64,000 nt of DNA from Phlebopus portentosus (lineage: Eukaryota; Basidiomycota; Agaricomycetes; Boletales; Boletinellaceae), in assembly GCA_037892935.1 (NCBI GenBank), contig JAYXKI010000015.1, positions 744,001-808,000 of the forward strand, written 5' to 3'. The notes below the pieces were generated by a model. That model saw only the letters and a program-made list of their open reading frames with translations. It did no database searches and had not been told where the DNA came from. Shown here in pieces: positions 57,062-64,000 of this stretch. A program made the translations under genes and the position numbers. Each line of letters starts with the position of its first letter. Within the stretch, counting starts at the first letter, position 1.

Positions 57062-57784
57062 AGGACCCCCGGCAATCACAATAAATGTATGTGCCCCAAA
57101 TCGCCCAATTTATCCGGATGGACCCCCTGGGGCCGGGCGCTAACGCGCCCATTTTTATCCGGATGGCGACAGGCCTATTGGCTAGTGGATCAGTTTTGAC
57201 CGGATCAATGGAACAGGCCTTCAAAAATGAGTATTTTGCCCATTTTTGATATTCGGCATTTACTTCCGAGTTTCTCTGTCTGCTATTTTCCATGTACATA
57301 CAACATTAGAGAACAATGGGAATATATCTATTCTTCATCTTTACCTCTCTTCCTGAACTCCTTCATGTCACCAGTAAGCAACCCAGAGAATCTTTGAGCA
57401 CCCACCCAAAACACATAAATAGTCCACTTTCCATTCTAGGATCTTGTAAGTACAAATTGTATTCTTAATCAGCAAGTCTTAGTTTTAAAGCAACACAAAT
57501 GATATACAAGGGCAAAAAATCCCTTTGATCACATGCCTTATTTGTACATAATACACGCAGTGGTCACACGAAGTAACAGCGTGAGGTACTATCAGGTGAC
57601 CAGTGAGATATCCGGATCGACACAGCCATGCCTCACATGTACCCGTACATATCCGGACTATTGACACAGGGCTTCGACCCGATTTGGGGTCGAAATATCC
57701 GGATGGCGACAGGCCTGAGCGACCAAATTTGGCGTTGCTTATCCGGATCGTGCACATACATATGTTAGGATTGCCGGGGGTCCT
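57062..57784. mobile_element. hAT-like MITE with 8-bp target duplication
   Basis: Begins AGGACCCCCGGCAATC and ends with its inverse; ATGTATGTGC also matches inside both ends. TCTTCTCT lies directly outside each end (57054-57061 and 57785-57792), the 8-bp duplication typical of hAT elements. The interior, 723 bp in all, is non-coding and carries at least five ATCCGGA(T) words (near 57113, 57158, 57612, 57699, 57740), two of them within a longer repeated GGATGGCGACAGGCCT block. Confidence 0.88.
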
Positions 57785-57792
57785 TCTTCTCT

Positions 57793-60714
57793 GCGTCTTG
57801 TCCGCTTCCGTGCATTTTGGAGAGGCTATGCATTGATTATCCAAAGCCCGAGTCTAGCAAACTCTAATTGACTTATTTTTCACTCGATTAACAGAAGCAA
57901 GTTGTATGCGTGTAGTAACTGAGGCACCTGAAACCTTGCGCGATAAGCAAGTGTTAGGTTACTATGCTACCCATTCCAATGCTTTTTGCTCCGAGTCACG
58001 CATGTCCAAGTGATTCGATTCGAAGACACGATGCGAACCACTCCTTTCTATTCAATCCCGTATAATGATAAACGTCCGCAGTTCTTCAGATCTCGATCTC
58101 GATCTCTTTCATCCATATACATATCTTTCCACCAGTGAGAAAACGAAAGAATGTACCCGAACCGGACCGTCCCCCGCAATGCTCAGTACGTGCGGAACTC
58201 CGACCGAAGTTTCAAATTGCACGCGACTTCATCGTGTGCGTCCGCAAACACAAAAACACGATTTCTTCGCGCAGCAGCCAAATTCTACTTCCTTTTTCTC
58301 AGCTCAAGGACCGATGGTCCATCACGGGTTCTGTGGCTTAAACTTTGCCGTCTTCTCCTTAAACTCAATACATAAAAACACGCGTACACCAGGAAGAGAT
58401 GGTTCCTCTTTCTGTAAGCAGTACCTCTCAGGGAAATCCGCCTTCTTTGCGGGATGCCGACACTGGAATGCACAGTACTTTTTCCTAGATGAAATTTTCG
58501 GGATTCCGGAAAACGAGAGGAAGAGAAGAATCAAGATGGGAAGGTAGGTATGGATTGCAGTCTTGCCTGAAGCTATTATAGGCGCTAGTACTGAAAAAGT
58601 CGGAAATCAATCGGAAAGTATCTCCTGCGTAATAACCGTAAGCGCTTCATCAACCTGTCGACCGAGTCAGTATGCGCGCCAGATGCTAACAGGCGCTTAA
58701 TGTTCGAATCAGCAAAGCTTCACGTGTACCATACCACGTTTTGTAAGAGGAATCAACATGAGGACGCCTCTCTTGCGGAGCACTACTCCAATTACTGTAA
58801 GTGGATCGTCGTTTTATTGACACTGATTCATCGCCTCGTTTCAATTATTCTGCCGGATGCCTACCAAACCGCCCTTCGAGCAATTCACTGAATCACTCGC
58901 GTCTGATTGGTAGGCGCTTGCGGATTCATTAGCAATTTCAACTTTTTCAATTAGACTCAAGCTTGAATACAAAAGCAAATCCTTACAGTTCAGTTAGTTA
59001 CAAGCATAACAAGGGTAGATGGACTTTCGGAGACACCGGAATTTGCCCTTTGCGGCGTATCATGATATCCTGGATTATGATGGAAGTAGTCAGTCTCACG
59101 CATGGCTGTGCATGCAGAACTCCGATTCGGTGTGTAAGTATAAATTCGGCGTTGTTCAATTGAATACATTTGATTAACCTGTCCAACTTTTGGGCTATTT
59201 CGCATGTAGCATATCATTATGTATCTGACGATCAAGGGGAAGGTGATTTTTACGCTTCCCAGAATCTTGGGACGCCTTTCTTGTTTCCTTATGCATCTTT
59301 CATACTATGGTCTCGTGCACCTTGGGTCCTTCTGTGCTTCGAATTATACGAATAGTACCACTCATCTCTTCACGAAGTGATGACTTCGATGACAGCTCAA
59401 CTTGTTGCCTCTAACTCCTCGGGCATACCAGCATCGCCTCTTTGAGAACGCTCACGGTGAAGGTAGAGTCATATCAAATACTTGATGAAATGCATAATCC
59501 CCCTTCGCAGCGGGTATTGTCCCTGAGCTCTCGCCTATCTCATCTCGGTGCGAGACCACGAGTAACACCCCATCACTACATACAATGAACACTCCTGATA
59601 GAAACGCTGATTGATCGAGACATATTTCATTGAAAAGGCAGCAGGCTCAGTATGAGATCCGTGCATACGGAAGTTTCGTCACGCCAATAAGCTTTCCCTG
59701 CATCAGTTCTTGAATATTTAAAAAAGAACGAAAGGATGACCAAGTTTCCGCGCTAGTGAGTTGTACTCTCAAAGAGCTACCGGGCGAGTAGAGCAAGTTG
59801 TCCTCAACAAAATAATGTCTTCCTCCCTCTGTTCTGTTGGGAAAGCGAACGGGGATTAACTATGTACCGTTCTTGATCGTCGCGATCTTGTAAAATCCGA
59901 TCTAATTGCAAGCATTCACTCACCCCTCCCTCCCTGGTCTAAAACAATGTTAGGCGCAAAGTACGACTCATGGATGGAAAAGTACCTTTATCCTGTGCGA
60001 AAGGAGAAAGTCTAAGGAACGACTTCAGCCCATGAATCCAGCATTGAACATTGTGACTCCTCGGTAGGGTTTTGACAGGAAAGAGCACGTATCTTCGTAT
60101 AGTTCTGAGTAACTTTAATACACTCCATTCATTTGGGCTCCAAGTCTTCCATAACCTCATTCACTGTTATTCATCGATGAGAGACGTTCGTCACCCCGGG
60201 CCTTCATGCGTCACCGATTTCCAATGATACCGTGGTTCCAGCACAGGACGTCCGGTTGTCCCCGATATTAATAGAGCTTCTTAAATTAATTACGAGGAGC
60301 ATCAGTAATTCATGCCTGCGGTCTACACCAAATGCTGAGGATACACATCCACGTAGTATAATCGGCTTGCTGAACAAACGAGATGGTCAAATAAAGATTG
60401 CTAGACCTGACCATTGTGATACATACTCAGGGAAGAAAGCGTAGTAATTCTGCAAGTCATATCTTGGTTCTTTACAACAAGTCTTGGTCATGCACTATCA
60501 TGCATGGTGGAGAAGAGCATTACATTAGATTAATAATAAACCTCAGAGGTGAGAGAGCGTATGTCCATATGTGGACAGACCAAACAGATGCAAACAAGCA
60601 AACTCTGGAAAATTGCATTTACGTTTTGCAAAGTTGTCTCTCTAACATCACTTCTGACGAACCATCTCTAGATCAACTCAATTCTGTACAGAAATCAATG
60701 CTGCAAAATCATCC
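57793..60714. other. Gene-poor region
   Basis: Only short frames on both strands, with no family signature or convincing splice series. Nothing recognised. Confidence 0.35.
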
Positions 60715-63323
60715 TTGATGCCCAAGGATGAACAGAACCCTCTCCCGAGAAAAATATCCCCAGGATGTCTTTCTACTTACGCTTCTATCACTAACGAATT
60801 AGATGAGCGAACTCCCTTGATCACTGGGAGTCAGGCACAAAGAAGAACACTGCTACCAACATCCCAAATCGCTGCTCTTATTTTTGTCCAACTTTCGGAG
60901 CCTGTAACTTCTCAATCGATCTATCCATTTGTCAATGAGGTGAGTACCGCAAAACAAAGTCATTGAGGATTGGCTCTTTTGTGCTATTCGTATGTAGTAA
61001 TCTTCCTCTTCGCAAGCTCATAAAAGGGCTAAATATTATAGGCAGAGATGAACGCAAGGCCGGGTATTATGCGGGCCTTCTGGTGGGTCAAATCATTGGA
61101 AGAATCAAACCTACATTACTGCCTTTTGCATATGTATTGTCACTCGCGACTTCTGTGATTTTTGTCACACAGAACACCTCAAAATATAAAAATCACCGTA
61201 TCTCACTCAATTCTTGACCGTTTTGCGTGATATCAGTTGCTAAATTCATAGTTTCAAGATATGTTTCAAATTCCAACAAGGATGAAGAGACATGAGCAAA
61301 GAATGAGTGAAATATGTCACAAAAGGCCGATTTTAGACACTTCCTTCATGTGCATTTTTTCCTGCCCTCAGACTGGGTGCTACAACAACCTAGACTGCAT
61401 CAGAGTGGTGCTATTGGCATTATATGAATTTACAGGCATCAGCTTTCCTAAGAATAAATTTATTTTGAGGTCTGGGGGCCCTTGAGAAAAGGTAGGTTTG
61501 AGCTCAGCTCAGACATGTATCAAACCAGCAGATACAATGCAGAATACAGCTCAAAGTCAGTCTGTAAATTTACAATAAAGCAATTATATCATTTTGGACT
61601 TCCCTGTAGGACTGTAGCACCCAGTCTGAGGGCAGGAAAAAATGCACATGAAGGAAGTGTCTAAAATCGGCCTTTTGTGACATATTTCACTCATTATTTG
61701 CTCACTTCTCTTCATCCTTGTTGGAATTTGAAACATATCTTAAAACTATGAATTTAGCAACTGATATCACGCAAAACGGTCAAGAATTGAGTGAGATACG
61801 GTGATTTTTATATTTTGAGGTGTTCTGTGTGACAAAAATCACAGAAGTCGCGAGTGACAATACATATGAAAAAGGCTGTAAGCAACCTTTTAGGAATCGC
61901 TATTCTTTGCATGCGAAGCTTTGACTATTCTCTTCTGGAGTCGCTTGTCTGATTCTGTTGGTAGATGACCTATTCTTTTTATTGGTTTCACTGGACTATC
62001 CATATCAATGATCTGTTTTGGTCTATCAAGAACATTTCCATGGCCTGTTTATAGGTTGACATGCGCAAATGCAGCTCCGAGAACTCAATTTCTTCTCAAT
62101 AGTCGATGCTTAGCTGGGTTATTGAATGAATACTCAGGAATAAAAAAAACATGATGGACGAGATAACCGACTTCTCAAACATGACGCAAACTTTCGCGTT
62201 TATTCCTGTTGTGTGGTCTGTTGGCGCTATGCTGGGGTATGTGCTGTTGGTTTCCATGATGTCTAGTTTCTCACCTCTCCTGGCAAAAACCCGTTCATCG
62301 GTGGTCAACGTTCTCATCCTGCAGAGCGATTTCCTTTGGCTTTCAGCAGATGTCCCTTCTGGAAAGAGTATCCATATTTTCTGCCCTGCCTCGTTGCTGC
62401 TCTCTTTCCAACAGCGTCATCGGTCGTCGTTTTCCTGCTCTTGCAAGAGGAAAGTGACTACTGTGTGCAATCCAGTGGGCCATACTTATGCTGTTCAGAC
62501 ACCACAAGTAATTGCAAGGCAAGTCCATCAAATAGACAACTTAGAAAGCAATTCCGTTCCTCCCTCACTTGAGAATCAATACGTAGTTATCGATGAAGTC
62601 GAACCGGTTCCTCCTATGAAATCTGTGCTCACACGTCCTTTCTGGTCGCAGTTCTCAATTACGCTCTCCTATCCTTCATTGACGTTGCTTTTATTTCTGT
62701 CGAGCCACTTTTTAATGCGACATCTATCCAGCTCGGTAGGTTAGGGCTGTCTACGCCGACAATCGGTACTCGGCTTGTACGGGCTGACCATGGGAATTTT
62801 CCAAGTGCTCTCTTTTGAAAAGTTTCATGACCGGCTCGGCACGAAAACTTTATTTATGCTAGCCTTGTTCGCAAACATCCCAATATTCATGCTCTTCCCG
62901 ATGATAAATTTACTTGCTCGGACTTACGGCTTGAGCTCGATCACTTGGGTTGCGCTCTGCTTCCAGCATTGTCTTTGTGTCTTCTCTGACATGAGTGGAG
63001 GTAACGGCAACACGGCTTGTTTAACAACCACAGTGATTAATCTCTGATATCGCTGCGCATTTATCTTTGTTACCCTGGCTGCGCCTAACAGGAGATCTCT
63101 CGGAGCTACCAACGGCCTTGTTGCAGCCGTCACAGCCGCCATCCATGCAATTGGTCCTGCAGCGACGAAGTCTCTGTTCGCGTCATCGATTGAGTACGGT
63201 CTATTGAACGGCTTGCTTGTCTACGTTGTCGTCATCGGAATGGTTATTTTGGCACTTAGGACTGCATCTCTACTCCCTGATAAAATGGCAGAATCGAATA
63301 GCGATGTCGGTGTTACTCGGTAA
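60715..63323 (+). pseudogene. MFS transporter (DHA1-type) gene, decayed
   Basis: Membrane transporter of the major facilitator superfamily. Exon 1 reads MPKDEQNPLPRK to VTSQSIYPFVNE, then after an intron LIKGLNIIGRDERKAGYYAGLL, then from 61894 ESLFFACEALTILFWSRLSD, the A-like motif region SVGR-stop-PILFIG, TQTFAFIPVVWSVGAMLG, HPAERFP, WKEYPYFLPCLVAALF, VLNYALLSFIDVAFISVEPLF, LYGLTMGIFQVLSF and the last helices ending TASLLPDK. Damage: a TGA at 61966-61968, a lost base in an A8 run near 62143-62150 before MMDEITD, and frame changes near 62640 and 62768. A foldback element lies in the intron 61083-61893, whose GT-AG borders survive. The order of helices is normal, so the gene was whole until recently. 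Substrate unknown. Confidence 0.78.
61121..61876. mobile_element. Foldback element with two 263-bp inverted arms
   Basis: Arms 61121-61383 and 61614-61876 are near-identical inverted copies (a handful of differences), separated by 230 bp of unrelated sequence. They share, for example, CATATGTATTGTCACTCGCG at the outer end and CTCAGACTGGGTGCTAC at the inner end. No coding capacity. It sits wholly inside an MFS gene intron that would otherwise be about 55 nt. A target duplication could not be fixed. Confidence 0.88.
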
Positions 63324-63482
63324 AATTGCTTTATTGGTATCGATCCGGGAACTGAGGACAGACAACTATATGCATTATAACTACGCGGACAGAAGGATGT
63401 GAAATGATTGCTTTTGCTACAGAACGATTGCGATCCGATGTGAAAGTGATAGTGTCATAATTTATAATCAAGCAGAGTACAT
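63324..63482. other. Short gap between the MFS relic and the convergent partial gene
   Basis: Nothing recognised. Confidence 0.3.
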
Positions 63483-64000
63483 CTAGAACGCTCTTCCTTT
63501 CCCTTTATCATTTCTTGGAGGTGGAAGTTCTGATAGCATAGCCTCCGCCTCTGCGCATCCGTTATTGGAATCCGGTATTGATGGACTCGGATTCGTAGTG
63601 AAGAAAAGGGTTTGGCTTGTTCTACTCTTCTTCGATTCCTGTAAAACAGGATTGGGCTCGGGTGCCGCAGGTGTAGTTCTTGGAGATATCTTCTCAAGGA
63701 TCGTGATCGAAGGTTGCGCTGTAGCGCTTGTAGACTTCGGTAGTTGCGAATTTCCTGGTTCGGCCTTCCTATTTCGATGAATTTGGTCTCGAACGTAGTC
63801 AGCTACAGCTGCTGTCTTTGCAGTTGCGGACCTTCTCAGCGATGAAGTCGATGAACCAGAGGATGTCGAAGGACTCGGATTCGTGGTAAAGAAGAAGCGC
63901 CGTAGGGACTGTTTGCGAGCCATTCTTGGTCTTTCGACAGGAGCAGGGTCTATATCAAAATCGACAGCTCTTTGCTTGCCCTTGTCCAGCCGAGTAAGCC
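63483..64000 (-). CDS. Hypothetical protein, C-terminal part, cut by the window edge
   Basis: The frame is open from the window edge to a stop at 63483 (about 171 codons seen); the start lies outside. It is polar and Ser/Thr/Pro-rich. FFTTNPSPS occurs twice, about 90 residues apart, and DKGK(G/Q)RA occurs both upstream and at the end (NDKGKGRAF). No domain is recognised. An ATG at 63923 exists, but the frame upstream (VDFDIDPAPVERPR) reads as coding, so it is probably internal. Confidence 0.5.
   Translation of the reverse strand, partial: LTRLDKGKQRAVDFDIDPAPVERPRMARKQSLRRFFFTTNPSPSTSSGSSTSSLRRSATAKTAAVADYVRDQIHRNRKAEPGNSQLPKSTSATAQPSITILEKISPRTTPAAPEPNPVLQESKKSRTSQTLFFTTNPSPSIPDSNNGCAEAEAMLSELPPPRNDKGKGRAF

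Noticed and set aside
61121..61876. Foldback element as the cause of MFS gene loss
   Set aside because: It sits inside an intron with intact borders, so the stop and indels downstream are the more likely cause.
1..64000. CRISPR arrays or bacterial operons
   Set aside because: No regularly spaced short direct repeats with unique spacers; all genes are intron-bearing and eukaryotic.
1..64000. tRNA and rRNA genes
   Set aside because: No stretch with a convincing cloverleaf or conserved rRNA block was found by eye; a tRNAscan or Infernal run would be decisive.

Overview
The window looks like nuclear DNA of a basidiomycete fungus, most likely an Agaricomycete. Genes are split by many short GT-AG introns (about 45-70 nt). 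The families present are typical of mushroom genomes: a fused single-chain urease, a PMC1-type Ca2+-ATPase, a BTB-domain protein, a HIDAAGF-type JmjC protein, C2-NACHT-WD40 NOD-like receptors, and an integrase-core (DDE) transposon gene. All identifications come from motif recognition by eye. No database search was run.

Layout. 1-4.2 kb: a Ras-family GTPase (2043-2910) with a 2-nt microexon and a stop codon placed just before an in-frame CAAX tail. 4.2-10.3 kb (minus): a decayed JmjC gene, split by a 1.58-kb solo LTR with a GGAGT target duplication. Immediately upstream in the same reading frame is a long low-complexity gene that may be its former N-terminal half. 10.3-19.3 kb: accessory DNA with an acidic/basic hypothetical gene, a roughly 440-bp tandem repeat carrying a 31-nt palindrome, a BTB gene, a degenerate integrase-like gene with two in-frame TGA codons, a TCACATG-rich tract and a TA-flanked MITE. 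19.7-33.1 kb: a tandem segmental duplication carrying two C2-NACHT-WD40 receptor genes. The first is broken by two frameshifts. The second is open across nine exons (1583 aa). Pieces of a DUF4112-like pseudogene travel with the duplication. 34-36.6 kb (minus): a Cys-containing hypothetical gene and its decayed tandem copy.

37.1-53.6 kb is the conserved core: a metallo-beta-lactamase gene divergent from urease (11 exons, 838 aa, first intron GC-AG), a hypothetical gene, a condensation-domain-like acyltransferase, and a P-type Ca2+-ATPase of 1504 aa. A TA-flanked MITE lies at 46.3-46.9 kb. 53.6-64 kb is gene-poor: a hAT-like MITE with an 8-bp target duplication, a decayed MFS transporter gene whose intron holds a 756-bp foldback element, and the 3' end of a gene that runs off the right edge.

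Urease releases ammonia from urea, and the Ca2+-ATPase would clear cytosolic calcium; nothing ties the two functionally. The receptors, BTB gene, JmjC relic and transposons form the fast-evolving part. Several relics share in-frame TGA codons where related proteins appear to have another residue, in several cases arginine, which suggests C-to-T decay at CGA codons. The most notable items are the ras microexon and pre-CAAX stop, the intact/broken receptor pair, the palindrome family that also lies in a coding exon, and the foldback element tolerated inside an intron.
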